The notes under the pieces are model-generated. The model was not told where the DNA came from. It worked only from the letters and a program-made list of their open reading frames with translations, and ran no database searches. The translations under genes and the position numbers were made by a program. From NCBI GenBank assembly GCA_051876355.1, contig JBJEHU010000006.1, positions 1 through 64,000 of the forward strand: a stretch of 64,000 bases of DNA, read 5' to 3'. The DNA comes from Olsenella_L sp051876355 (GTDB lineage Bacteria > Actinomycetota > Coriobacteriia > Coriobacteriales > Atopobiaceae). Below, piece after piece: positions 8,135 through 16,157 of this stretch (its first letter is position 1; the number at the start of each line of letters is the position of its first letter).

Positions 8135-8500
8135 ATGAATGTCCACGCGGCAGCAAAGCTTGCTGATGTACGTAGCCGCATCGAGGAGGATACGCGCATT
8201 TCGCTCTCTGATTTTGCACGTGGCAAGACGTGGAGAAAGAAGCTCGCTACTGATGAGTTTATGGAGCTGCAAGAGCATGGCGAACGCATAGCGTGGATCA
8301 TTTCTGAAGACGGCATGCGCGAAATGCTCGAATACGTCGCTGATCTTGAAGCCCAAGTCGAAGAGGCATCCATCAGAGCAATGTTCGAAGAGCGCAAAGA
8401 CATCGAAGACTGGAAGACGGGCGAGGACCTCAAAGAATCTGCCATAGCATATCTGCATGAGCATGGGGATATGATCAAGAAGGCGGCTGGCATTGAATAG
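8135..8500 (+). CDS. Putative antitoxin of a type II toxin-antitoxin pair
   Basis: 121-residue acidic protein. The segment ISLSDFARG (about 21-29) through GERIAWIISEDGMREMLEYV (about 50-70) resembles the Phd/YefM fold (promoter-binding N-terminus, residue strip before 'vis..e..e.l'). The C-terminal half is helical and acidic, as expected for a toxin-wrapping tail. The start at 8135 is supported by GGAAAGGAGA just upstream and by the operator lying wholly upstream of it. It overlaps the downstream toxin gene by 8 nt. The family call is from pattern only. Confidence 0.6.
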   Translation: MNVHAAAKLADVRSRIEEDTRISLSDFARGKTWRKKLATDEFMELQEHGERIAWIISEDGMREMLEYVADLEAQVEEASIRAMFEERKDIEDWKTGEDLKESAIAYLHEHGDMIKKAAGIE

Positions 8501-8933
8501 CAACGAGCCGCTCGAGCAAGCGATTGAACAGCTTTCATCGCTTGATTATGTCTGGTTTAACACACGTTTCCTTGTTGAGGATGTGGCGTGCGTCTACGCG
8601 GCGTTTCCTGAGAAGTTAGAGTTTGAAGCAGCAATTGCATCGACAATGCGGGTGCTGAAGCTGATTGCGGCCGGCCGGGTAGATGCAAGCGAACTCAAGG
8701 ATGATTACGAAGGGTGGAAGAGCTGCCATTATCAGCATCGTGTCGGCCAGGGCATCAAGGCAGACATGAGGATCATGTATCAGCTGATAGACGGAGTTGT
8801 ACGCGTTAGAGGGTTTGGAGAACGGCGTGCACCTGCAGACTTCTATTGGCGCATGGCCGGGGCAAGTCGGGCAGCACTTTTGGATGCAACTGAGGGTGAA
8901 GATGGCGGGCAATCGGATTCGTACGAACAGTAA
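8493..8933 (+). CDS. Putative RelE/ParE-superfamily toxin
   Basis: 146-residue protein. The part WKSCHYQHRVGQGIKADMRI followed by MYQLIDGVVRVRGFGERRAP and DFY matches the RelE-fold pattern: a basic strand, then 'R.lY....d.v.v..fg.R...p..vY'. The probable start is TTG 8493, overlapping the antitoxin stop, with AGAAGGCGG 7 nt upstream. No ATG occurs in the early frame. The order antitoxin-toxin with coupling and an upstream palindrome supports a functional pair. mRNA interferase activity is inferred; the C-terminal tail (EGEDGGQSDSYEQ) is unusual for the family. Confidence 0.6.
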   Translation: MNSNEPLEQAIEQLSSLDYVWFNTRFLVEDVACVYAAFPEKLEFEAAIASTMRVLKLIAAGRVDASELKDDYEGWKSCHYQHRVGQGIKADMRIMYQLIDGVVRVRGFGERRAPADFYWRMAGASRAALLDATEGEDGGQSDSYEQ

Positions 8934-9150
8934 TAGTCTGGTTTTGAGACCTTAGCTGGTATCTTATGCTGCAGAATCTTGCTTCTGCGCAAGGATGCCT
9001 GGTTTCAGCGGCTGTACTCCTGTCAAGCAGTCAAAGCCAGCAAAGCCTGAGATATGGCGAAGCATGCGTCATGTCTAACTTGCAGCATCTCCACGTGTCT
9101 TCATCTGCTAGGAGCATAGGAACAGGAAACAAGGACGTGCGGAGATGATA

Positions 9151-9233
9151 GAAGCCCGGGGGACAACCGGGCTTCATGATTAGCTGCGCCTGCGCCGCCC
9201 GCGAGCTGTAAGACGACCGGGCATTGCTGGTGC
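9151..9233 (-). ncRNA. Putative antisense RNA antitoxin, copy 2
   Basis: Matches copy 1 over hairpin (GAAGCCCGG/CCGGGCTTC, 9151-9175), body (GGTGCACCAGC, TGCCCGGT, GCGGGCGGCGC shared) and promoter. Predicted length is about 83 nt. No intact partner toxin lies next to it, so it may be an orphan or act in trans on copy 1. Confidence 0.5.
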
Positions 9234-9239
9234 ACCTGT

Positions 9240-9269
9240 ATTGTAACCACTGCCACCAGCTGACAGCAA
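9240..9269 (-). promoter_or_regulatory. Promoter of antisense RNA copy 2
   Basis: On the minus strand: TTGCTG (9269-9264), 18 bp, TACAAT (9245-9240), identical boxes and spacing to copy 1 while the spacer sequence has diverged. This argues for selection on the promoter. Confidence 0.6.
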
Positions 9270-9387
9270 CGGCAATTAAGCTCGCTTGCACCCTATCAAA
9301 TCTCATCATGCTACACAAAGGACCCTCCATCTCTTCCCGCTATGATTTCCCTTTGATATGCCTTGGTGCAAAGAAAGGGGTTTGAGG

Positions 9388-10812
9388 ATGGATTTTGCGG
9401 AGTGGGCAGAGCTTGTCTCCCAGCGGACGAACCGCTCTCTTGCTGGCGCTGCCATCTATCTCAAGAAGGGCCTCTCAGAGGAAGAGCTTCCTGCACCATC
9501 TGTCCTTGGTGCCTGGGGACTCCATGAGGCTGGCTCACCCGATGATGCTGATTTCATCTATCCCGAAGTGCCGGATGAGCCGGCAGAAGATGCAGCAGAA
9601 GCAATCGATCATGCCGCATCCCATATGCTGGTAAGCCAGAGGCTCGCAGAAGAGATTGCTTCTGCTGGCACGCTCAAGGGCCTCCGCATCGCCCTTTCTC
9701 TCATCATCGAGCCGAAGACAGCTGTCCTGGCACGGCGCCTGCGCGCCGCAGGTGCCACCGTCGGCATCTATTGCCATGCCCATGAATGCCATCAGGCAGT
9801 GGCGGATGAGCTCAAGCGGGAAGGCTTCCTCGTCGAGGCAGATGCCGCCTGGTCGCCTCGCGAGGAGAAGGAAGGCTCGCTCAGGTTGCTCGATGGGCTC
9901 AAGCCCCAGATCATCGTCGATGATGGGGCGAACATCTCCCGGCTCATGGTGATGGAGCGGCCACGTCTTCTCAAAGGCTTCTTCGGCGTCTCCGAGGAGA
10001 CGACCTCGGGTGTCCGTGCCTTCGAGGCGATGGAGCGTACAGGCGAGCTGCCGTTTCCGGTCATCGCCGTGAACGATTCGGCACTCAAGACCTCGTTCGA
10101 CAACCGGCATGGCACGGGCGAGACCTGTGCCACGACGATGCAGAAGCTCCTGGGTGCGCACTGCTTTGCAGATGCATGGGTCGCTGTCTTCGGCTTCGGA
10201 CCTGTCGGACAGGGCTTTGCAGAGCGTGTCCGTGCGCTCGGAGCAGACGTCACAATCGTCGAGCGCGACCCACGTGCTGCCATGAAGGCGCTCTATGCCG
10301 GATTTGCCGTGCTGCCGGCTGAAGACGCACTCGCCCAGGCAGATATCGTCGTCTCTGCGACCGGTGTCCGCCATACCCTCACGAATGCGCTCCTCGAGCG
10401 CTGCCACGAAGGTGCTGTGCTAGCCGTGATCGGCGGCATCGCACAGGAGATAGCCCTCGACGCAATCAAGGCTGCCGGAGGCCAGGTGGGGACAGGAGAT
10501 GTCTCCGATCTCGTCCTGCCCTCAGGCAAGCACCTGCAGCTTCTTGCCGAGGGAAACGGCGTGAACTACACCGCAGGTCCTGGCAATCCCATCGAGATCA
10601 TGGACCTTTCCTTTGCGGTGCAGCTTGCCGCAGTCGAGCATCTTGCAAAGGCTGAAGGCATACTCCCGCACAAGCTGCTGAGGCTCGATGGGGAGACAGA
10701 CAAGCGGCTTGCCGAGGCTGCGCTTGCAGCCCACGGCGTACATATCGATAAGGATGCAGGGCCTCTTGTGCGCGACTGGAGACAGACCCGCTACAGCGAG
10801 GAGGAAGCATGA
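9388..10812 (+). CDS. S-adenosylhomocysteine hydrolase family protein
   Basis: NAD-dependent hydrolase family that splits S-adenosyl-(or inosyl-)homocysteine to homocysteine and nucleoside. 474 residues. Family marks are EPKTAVLARRL (about 107), GVSEETTSGVRAFEAMERTG (about 198), the catalytic Lys/Asp segment NDSALKTSFDNRHGTGE (about 226), and the Rossmann motif VFGFGPVGQGFAERVRALGA (about 262). Sequence after about 445 diverges, and the usual C-terminal Lys-Tyr NAD clamp (KPDHYRY) is absent, so substrate preference may differ from standard AHCY. ATG 9388 is supported by AAAGGGG. Stop and next start overlap (ATGA) with the deaminase gene, suggesting a two-step deaminate-then-hydrolyse route. 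Confidence 0.85.
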   Translation: MDFAEWAELVSQRTNRSLAGAAIYLKKGLSEEELPAPSVLGAWGLHEAGSPDDADFIYPEVPDEPAEDAAEAIDHAASHMLVSQRLAEEIASAGTLKGLRIALSLIIEPKTAVLARRLRAAGATVGIYCHAHECHQAVADELKREGFLVEADAAWSPREEKEGSLRLLDGLKPQIIVDDGANISRLMVMERPRLLKGFFGVSEETTSGVRAFEAMERTGELPFPVIAVNDSALKTSFDNRHGTGETCATTMQKLLGAHCFADAWVAVFGFGPVGQGFAERVRALGADVTIVERDPRAAMKALYAGFAVLPAEDALAQADIVVSATGVRHTLTNALLERCHEGAVLAVIGGIAQEIALDAIKAAGGQVGTGDVSDLVLPSGKHLQLLAEGNGVNYTAGPGNPIEIMDLSFAVQLAAVEHLAKAEGILPHKLLRLDGETDKRLAEAALAAHGVHIDKDAGPLVRDWRQTRYSEEEA

Positions 10813-12161
10813 AGAGAAGGCTCGGCGCCGATTCGAAGAAGCCCGTGCTCCTGCTGAGTGCCCGTCTTGTCATTCCTGTCACCGGTCCTGCCATAGCAGA
10901 CGGTGCCGTGGCCGTGCAGGGTGCGCGCGTGCTCCACGTCGGGACAAGGCAGTGGGTCTCAGCGAAGCTTCGAGAGGAGCTTGAAGAGCCGGCATTGGTG
11001 CATGAGCGACCCTGGCATGGCATCATTACGCCGGGGCTCGTGAACGCTCATACGCATCTCGAATACACCGGCATGCAGTCGGTGGGGCAGAGGAGCTACC
11101 CGACCTTCCGGCAATGGGAGCTTGCGTTCAACAAGATCTATGACAGCCCTGAGAAGAAGCCGTGGAAGGCCTGGTCCCATGAAGGGGCACGCCAGCTTGT
11201 GCGTGCCGGCACGACGGCCGCGGCAGACATCGTCTCCGATGTAGAGGCAGCAGATGCGCTTGCGAGCCAGGGGCTCCACGGCATCTCCTATTGGGAGGTC
11301 ATGGACTGGAACAACAAAGACTGGAAGGCACGGGGCGCGGAGACGCTCTTGGCGAATCTCGATGCGTGCGAGGCGGAGGGCGCCACGACGCTCGGTATCT
11401 CGCCGCATGCGCCCTATTCGCTCGGATCTGAGCCGCTCCTCGACCTGCCCGATATCGCACGCTCTTGCGGCATGAGGCTCCATCTTCATCTCGCAGAGAC
11501 GCCGCTCGAGGCAGGGGACGTGCCCGATACGCTCTCGAACCTCGTCTCATCGCGCTGGAACAGGACGGCGTGGACGGGATACCGGGAGCTCGATGCAGCC
11601 GGAGCGGAAGCCTCTGCCATCCAGTTTGCAGACGAGCTCGGCGAACTGGGGCCTGACATGCATATCGCCCACGGCGTCTATGCGTCGGCAGAGGACAGAA
11701 GGATTCTGCGCCAGCGTGGTGTTGCTGTGGCGCTCTGCCCGCGATCGAACCGTATCGTCTCATCGGGCATAGATGCGCCGGTTGCTGCCTACCTCAAGGA
11801 AGGGAATCTGCTCGCCGTGGGAACGGATTCGCTCTCGAGCGCACCCACGCTTGACGTGCTCGACGACCTCTCGCTCCTCTTCGATATCGCCCGCTCCCAG
11901 GGCTATGAGGAGCCCGACCTTTCGCACAGATTGATACGCATGGCAACTCTTGGTGGCGCAGAAGCTCTGGGTCTGAACGTCGGGCCGGGAAGGATCGGTC
12001 AGATCAATGCCGGTGCCTTGGCAGACCTTGCACTCTTCGATATCTCTGTCGATGTCTCGGCTCCCCAGGGCATCGAGGAGGCATTCGAGGCGTTCGTCCG
12101 TGAAGGGGCAGGCACCTGCTGTGCCACCTATATTGCAGGAAGGCTTGCCTATGAGCGCTGA
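10809..12161 (+). CDS. Amidohydrolase, adenosine/SAH/MTA deaminase-like
   Basis: Metal-dependent amidohydrolase of the SsnA/MtaD/TrzN group, 450 residues. Metal ligands are visible: NAHTHLEYTG (about 79), the HxH-distal His in LHLHLAETP (about 225), SPHAPYSLG (about 200), HGVY (about 286), and the Asp in GTDSLSSAP (about 338). The family deaminates adenine nucleosides such as SAH, MTA or adenosine. GGAGGA precedes ATG 10809. Coupling to the AHCY-like gene favours SAH deamination to S-inosylhomocysteine, as known for methanogen DadD; this is inference. Guanine or other heterocycle deamination remains possible. Confidence 0.8.
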   Translation: MKRRLGADSKKPVLLLSARLVIPVTGPAIADGAVAVQGARVLHVGTRQWVSAKLREELEEPALVHERPWHGIITPGLVNAHTHLEYTGMQSVGQRSYPTFRQWELAFNKIYDSPEKKPWKAWSHEGARQLVRAGTTAAADIVSDVEAADALASQGLHGISYWEVMDWNNKDWKARGAETLLANLDACEAEGATTLGISPHAPYSLGSEPLLDLPDIARSCGMRLHLHLAETPLEAGDVPDTLSNLVSSRWNRTAWTGYRELDAAGAEASAIQFADELGELGPDMHIAHGVYASAEDRRILRQRGVAVALCPRSNRIVSSGIDAPVAAYLKEGNLLAVGTDSLSSAPTLDVLDDLSLLFDIARSQGYEEPDLSHRLIRMATLGGAEALGLNVGPGRIGQINAGALADLALFDISVDVSAPQGIEEAFEAFVREGAGTCCATYIAGRLAYER

Positions 12162-12644
12162 GATGAGCGCCTTCGCGCAGCATGCGATCGAGCAGCCCCA
12201 TCTTTCGCCCCATCCCGAAGGCGGCTGGTACAGAAGGACCTGGGCATCTACGCTGGCAGCAGGCGGAGGCGGACTTGCTCCTGAAGATGCAGAGGAGAGC
12301 AGTGCAGGCGAGAAGCGCCCTCTCGCTTCGCTCATCTACTTCCTGCTGCTGGAAGGGGAGGCAAGCGCCTGGCACAAGGTCGACGCCGACGAGATATGGC
12401 TTTGGCATGGGCCAGCCCCGCTTGCGCTCGAGCTGGGAGAAACGGGAGATTGCCCCGACGAAGCGCATACAGCGCGCCATCAGCTTGGCATCACTGAGAC
12501 GAACTGCGCAACGCAGCTTGTGATTCCTGCCAGCACGTGGCAGCGGACGCTTCCCGGAAAAGGCGATGTGCTCGTATCGTGCGTCGTCTCGCCGGCTTCG
12601 TCTATGCGGGATTCGAGCTTGCAGACGAGCCTTCCGAAGCGTAG
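12151..12644 (+). pseudogene. DUF985 cupin, frameshifted near its C-terminus
   Basis: Begins MSAEMSAFAQHAIEQ with AGGAAGG 6 nt upstream of ATG 12151, inside the end of the amidohydrolase gene. It carries the Cupin_5/DUF985 core: HPEGGWYRRTW, LIYFLLLEGEASAWHKVDADE, then VIPASTWQRTLP. At about 12594 the family ending 'VSPGF..AGFELAD' is lost. Adding one G at TCGCCGG(G)CTTC restores VSPGFVYAGFELADEPSEA and a stop at 12642-12644. Without it the frame runs to 12717 through junk rich in Arg. Either a real 1-nt deletion or an assembly error. The restored 3' end overlaps the convergent nucleosidase by 43 nt. Family function is unknown. Confidence 0.7.
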
Positions 12645-13399
12645 ACGTCGATTGTCGCGAGCACGGCTTTCGCGGCACGGCGTGCGGTTGCATCCATGCG
12701 TGCCTCGGCGTCGTTGAGCTTGCTATAGGCCTCTCCGCACACATTCGAGATGCAGCGCATAGCGAGGAAGGGGATATCTGCCCGGGCGCAGAGCTGTGCG
12801 GCAGCGGCTCCTTCCATCTCCTCGCAGTCCCCGAGAAGGGTCCTTCTATGCTCGAGAAGGAGTGCAGGATCGGTCGTGAAGAGGTTGCTCGAAAGGATCG
12901 TGCCAGCACAATAGCGGGGCTCATGCTCCTCGTCGGTGCCGAAGGGGAGCTCTTCGAGAGCATGCTCGGAGAGTGCCGATGCTGCCGGGCGCTTTGCGAA
13001 GCCATCCTTTCTGAGTGCCTGCTCTGCTGCTGCGACAAGTGCCTCGTCGGAACGGAAGTCTTCCGTATAGGGTGCGCATTCGGCAATGACCGCATGGCTG
13101 CACTCGAGACAGGCAAGCGTCTCGCCGACCACGATATCGCCGACGCCGAGCTCCGGATTGAGGCTGCCGGCAATGCCTGAAAGGATGACAGCATCCGGTA
13201 CATACGTGTCGATCAGGAACTGCACGCATCCTGCCATGTTCGTCATTCCCATGCCGGATGTCGCGACGGCGAGCCTGGTCCCGTGGTAGGTGCGCTCGAC
13301 GTGAGGGATGGAGAAGCGCTCTTCGGCAGGTGCTCCGGGAAGCTCGAAGAAGAGCGCGGATTCCTGCGGCAGCGGACAGACGACAGCGATGGTTCCCAT
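12602..13399 (-). CDS. mtnN: MTA/SAH nucleosidase family protein
   Basis: Purine nucleoside phosphorylase-fold hydrolase that releases adenine from 5'-methylthioadenosine or SAH. 265 residues from ATG 13399 (the longer frame begins with TTG 13432 and lacks conserved sequence). The motifs SGIAGSLNPELGVGDIVVGE (about 76) and CEEMEGAAAAQLCARADIPF (about 206, the catalytic-face Met-Glu-Gly) identify the fold. Convergent to the AHCY/deaminase genes, it gives the locus a second way to remove SAH. Futalosine hydrolase is a related alternative, but no menaquinone gene is nearby. Confidence 0.85.
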   Translation of the reverse strand: MGTIAVVCPLPQESALFFELPGAPAEERFSIPHVERTYHGTRLAVATSGMGMTNMAGCVQFLIDTYVPDAVILSGIAGSLNPELGVGDIVVGETLACLECSHAVIAECAPYTEDFRSDEALVAAAEQALRKDGFAKRPAASALSEHALEELPFGTDEEHEPRYCAGTILSSNLFTTDPALLLEHRRTLLGDCEEMEGAAAAQLCARADIPFLAMRCISNVCGEAYSKLNDAEARMDATARRAAKAVLATIDVYASEGSSASSNPA

Positions 13400-13748
13400 A
13401 GAGCCTTCATCTCTTTCTGGCAGTTCCTGCAATGGACGCAGGCGGCAATCGGATGACTCTATAGGTATAGCAGGACCCGCGGACAGCAGGCTATGCAGCT
13501 GTCGGATGGATCTCTGAGGGTGTCAGGACGGCCGCAGGGTGATGTTCTGTTCGGGATGCCAGCAAGCCTGTCCCATAGATAATAGCTATAGTTTCCTATG
13601 CTTAACCGATATCTACCGCACACAACTGCCATATATCCGGATTGAGGGTGCCGCTGTAGCCTTTGAGGTACACAATGTAAGCATGGTCAGATCGCCCCGT
13701 GAAACCCGGTAACCATTGGCAGGAGCCAAGAAGCGAAAGGAAGCCAAG
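13400..13748. other. Leader region of the folate operon
   Basis: About 350 bp without genes. It contains an AT-rich patch (13575-13600, ATAGATAATAGCTATAG) that may hold the promoter, and a structured-looking last 80 nt. These include TTGGC-AGGA-GCCAA (13716-13729) just before the ribosome site AAAGGAAG (13738-13745). I compared it by eye with THF, ZTP and SAM riboswitch consensus strings and found no match. Confidence 0.4.
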
Positions 13749-15416
13749 ATGGCAAAGTCAGATATCGAGATCGCACAGGAAGCCACGATGCTTCCTATCA
13801 CCGAGGTCGCAAAGCGTGCCGGCCTCTCAGAAGACCAGCTCGAGCTCTATGGGCGCTACAAGGCAAAGGTCGACATCCACGCGCTCAAGAATCTTCCCCT
13901 GAAGGCGAAGCTCATTCTCGTGACTGCCATCAACCCGACGCCTGCAGGAGAGGGCAAGACGACGACGTCGGTCGGCCTCGAGGATGCCCTGTGCCAGCGT
14001 GGCAAGAATGCGCTCCTGTGCCTGCGCGAGCCGTCGCTCGGCCCTGTCTTCGGTATCAAGGGCGGTGCTGCCGGCGGCGGATATGCCCAGGTCGTGCCAA
14101 TGGAGGATATCAACCTCCACTTCACGGGCGACTTCCATGCTATCGGCGCTGCGAACAATCTCTGCGCTGCCATGCTCGACAACCACATCAAGCAGGGCAA
14201 TGCCCTGGGTATCGATCCGCGCCGCATCGTCTGGAAGCGCTGTGTCGATATGAATGACCGCCAGTTGAGGAGCATCGTCGATGGCTTGGGTGGTGTCGGC
14301 AATGGCATGCCGCGCCAGGATGGCTTCGATATCACCGTCGCCTCTGAGGTCATGGCTGCCTTCTGCATGGCTTCCGACCTCATGGACCTGAAGGCCCGCC
14401 TCGGCCGCATGGTCATCGCCTACACGTATGACAGAAAGCCGGTCACGGTCGCAGACATCCATGCCCAGGGCGCGATGTGCGCGCTTTTGAAGGATGCAAT
14501 CAAGCCGAACCTCGTGCAGACGCTCGAGAACAATCCAGCCTTCGTCCACGGCGGCCCGTTCGCGAATATCGCCCATGGCTGCAACTCTGTCGAGGCGACG
14601 ACGACGGCCATGAAGCTCGCCGACTACGTCGTCACGGAGGCAGGCTTCGGTGCCGATCTCGGCGCAGAGAAGTTCCTCGATATCAAGTGCCGTGCTGCGG
14701 GCATCGCTCCGTCCTGTGTCGTGCTTGTCGCGACTGTGCGTGCCCTGAAGTACAACGGCGGCGTCCCGAAGGCAGAGCTTGGCTCAGAGAACCTCGAGGC
14801 GCTCGAGCGCGGCATCCCGAACCTCCTTCGCCACATCTCGAACATCCGCGACGTCTATGGCCTGCCGGCTGTCGTTGCAATCAATGCGTTCCCGACGGAC
14901 ACGAAGGCAGAGCTCGACTTCGTCGAGCAGAAGTGCCATGATCTCGGCGTCAACGTCGCGCTCTCCGAGGTCTGGGCAAAGGGCGGCGAAGGCGGACTCG
15001 CGCTCGCCGACGAGGTCGTGCGCCTCTGCGAGGAGCCGAGCGAGCTGAAGTTTGCCTACGAGCTCGACCAGCCAATCAAGACGAAGATCGAGGCCATCGC
15101 GAAGCGCATCTACCATGCAGACGGCGTCGACTACACCTCTGCAGCAGAGAAGCAGCTTGCCCAGCTCGAGGAGCAGGGATTCGGCGGCCTGCCGGTGTGC
15201 ATGGCAAAGACGCAGTACTCGTTCACGGACGATCCGAAGAAGCTTGGCGCGCCCGTCGGCTTCCGCATCACGGTGCGCAATGTAAAGGTCTCGGCCGGTG
15301 CCGGCTTCATCGTTGCCCTGACCGGTGACATCATGACCATGCCAGGCCTTCCGAAGGTGCCTGCGGCAGAGAAGATCGATGTCACGCCGGACGGCAAGAT
15401 CGTCGGCCTCTTCTAG
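13749..15416 (+). CDS. fhs: Formate--tetrahydrofolate ligase
   Basis: ATP-dependent formylation of THF, entry of formate into one-carbon metabolism. The 555-residue product is full length. The P-loop-like region TPAGEGKTTTSVGLEDAL (about 65-82), the REPSLGPVFGIKGGAAGGGY signature (about 95-114), and DINLHFTGDFHAI (about 121) are diagnostic. The start is ATG 13749 after AAAGGAAG; an upstream in-frame TTG adds only Lys/Arg-rich sequence. First gene of an eight-gene run with fchA, folD and folE. In anaerobes such a set can also run in reverse to gain ATP from formimino compounds. Confidence 0.97.
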   Translation: MAKSDIEIAQEATMLPITEVAKRAGLSEDQLELYGRYKAKVDIHALKNLPLKAKLILVTAINPTPAGEGKTTTSVGLEDALCQRGKNALLCLREPSLGPVFGIKGGAAGGGYAQVVPMEDINLHFTGDFHAIGAANNLCAAMLDNHIKQGNALGIDPRRIVWKRCVDMNDRQLRSIVDGLGGVGNGMPRQDGFDITVASEVMAAFCMASDLMDLKARLGRMVIAYTYDRKPVTVADIHAQGAMCALLKDAIKPNLVQTLENNPAFVHGGPFANIAHGCNSVEATTTAMKLADYVVTEAGFGADLGAEKFLDIKCRAAGIAPSCVVLVATVRALKYNGGVPKAELGSENLEALERGIPNLLRHISNIRDVYGLPAVVAINAFPTDTKAELDFVEQKCHDLGVNVALSEVWAKGGEGGLALADEVVRLCEEPSELKFAYELDQPIKTKIEAIAKRIYHADGVDYTSAAEKQLAQLEEQGFGGLPVCMAKTQYSFTDDPKKLGAPVGFRITVRNVKVSAGAGFIVALTGDIMTMPGLPKVPAAEKIDVTPDGKIVGLF

Positions 15417-15444
15417 GCAGCAGCCTGAAAAGTCGAGGAAATGG

Positions 15445-15470
15445 GCCGGGGACGCAGAGGCGCCCCCGGC
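15445..15470 (+). promoter_or_regulatory. Intra-operon hairpin between fhs and fchA
   Basis: GCCGGGG (15445-15451) pairs with CCCCGGC (15464-15470). There is no T-run after it, so it may stabilise mRNA ends or attenuate rather than terminate. Confidence 0.4.
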
Positions 15471-15497
15471 TTCCGTGCTGCTGAAGATAGGAAGATC

Positions 15498-16157
15498 GTG
15501 TCAGAAACAGAAGAGCAGAGCCTGCGCGAACGAACGGCAGAAGAGCTTGTCGAGGCGCTCGCATCGAAGGAGCCGACTCCGGGAGGCGGCGGAGGTGCGG
15601 CCATAGCAGCATCGGTCGGCTGTGCCTTGGGCGAGATGGTCGCAAACCTTACGCATGGGAAGCGCCGCTATGAGGATGTGCAGCCGAAGATCGAGGAGTA
15701 TCTCCCGAAGCTCGAGGAGCTGAGGGGCCGCATGTTCACGCTCGCCGATGAGGATGCCGAAGCATTCAAGCCGCTGGCCCGTGCCTACAGGATGCCGCGG
15801 GATACGGAAGAAGAGAAGGAAGAGCGGACGCGCGTCCTCGAAGAGGCGCTCCGCCAGGCTTCGGAGCCGCCTGAGCATCTGATGGAGGCCATCTGCGAGG
15901 CCATCGTGATCGTCGACGACCTCACGAAGATCGGCTCGAAGATGGCACTCACGGATGCAGGGGCAGGCGCAGCACTCCTGTCTGCGTCGCTGCGTGCTGC
16001 CTGCCTCAATGTCTTCATCAATGCGAAGGCCATGAAAGATAGAGACTACGCAGAGGTGCTTGTCTCCCGTACGCAGGCCATGCTTGAAGATGGCTGCGCG
16101 AAGGCAGATGAGGCCTATCTCAGAGTGGAAAGAGGAATCAGATGGCAGAGGAGCTGA
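15498..16157 (+). CDS. fchA: Formimido-THF cyclodeaminase
   Basis: Converts 5-formimino-THF to methenyl-THF plus ammonia; stand-alone form of the FTCD cyclodeaminase domain (219 residues). The PTPGGGGGAAIAASVGCAL loop (about 27-45), MVANLTHGKRRYE and a helical bundle rich in Ala/Glu are typical. The GTG at 15498 follows AGGAAG closely; the upstream in-frame extension is translated leader. It overlaps folD by 16 nt. Its presence suggests use of formimino-THF from purine, glycine or histidine degradation. Confidence 0.92.
   Translation: MSETEEQSLRERTAEELVEALASKEPTPGGGGGAAIAASVGCALGEMVANLTHGKRRYEDVQPKIEEYLPKLEELRGRMFTLADEDAEAFKPLARAYRMPRDTEEEKEERTRVLEEALRQASEPPEHLMEAICEAIVIVDDLTKIGSKMALTDAGAGAALLSASLRAACLNVFINAKAMKDRDYAEVLVSRTQAMLEDGCAKADEAYLRVERGIRWQRS

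Larger units (their letters stand above)
8934..9387. other. Intergenic region with the second copy of the antisense-RNA unit
   Basis: About 190 bp without a credible gene precede the conserved hairpin/RNA/promoter block at 9151-9269. The only plus-strand frame ending like the copy-1 peptide (…DVRR stop at 9148, compared with …DDARR) has no ribosome site and no long hydrophobic helix. The toxin therefore appears decayed or absent. The remaining 118 bp form the leader of the AHCY-like gene. Confidence 0.5.

Noticed and set aside
13650..13748. THF or ZTP riboswitch before fhs
   Set aside because: Consensus strings for neither class were found by eye; only an unassigned leader is claimed.
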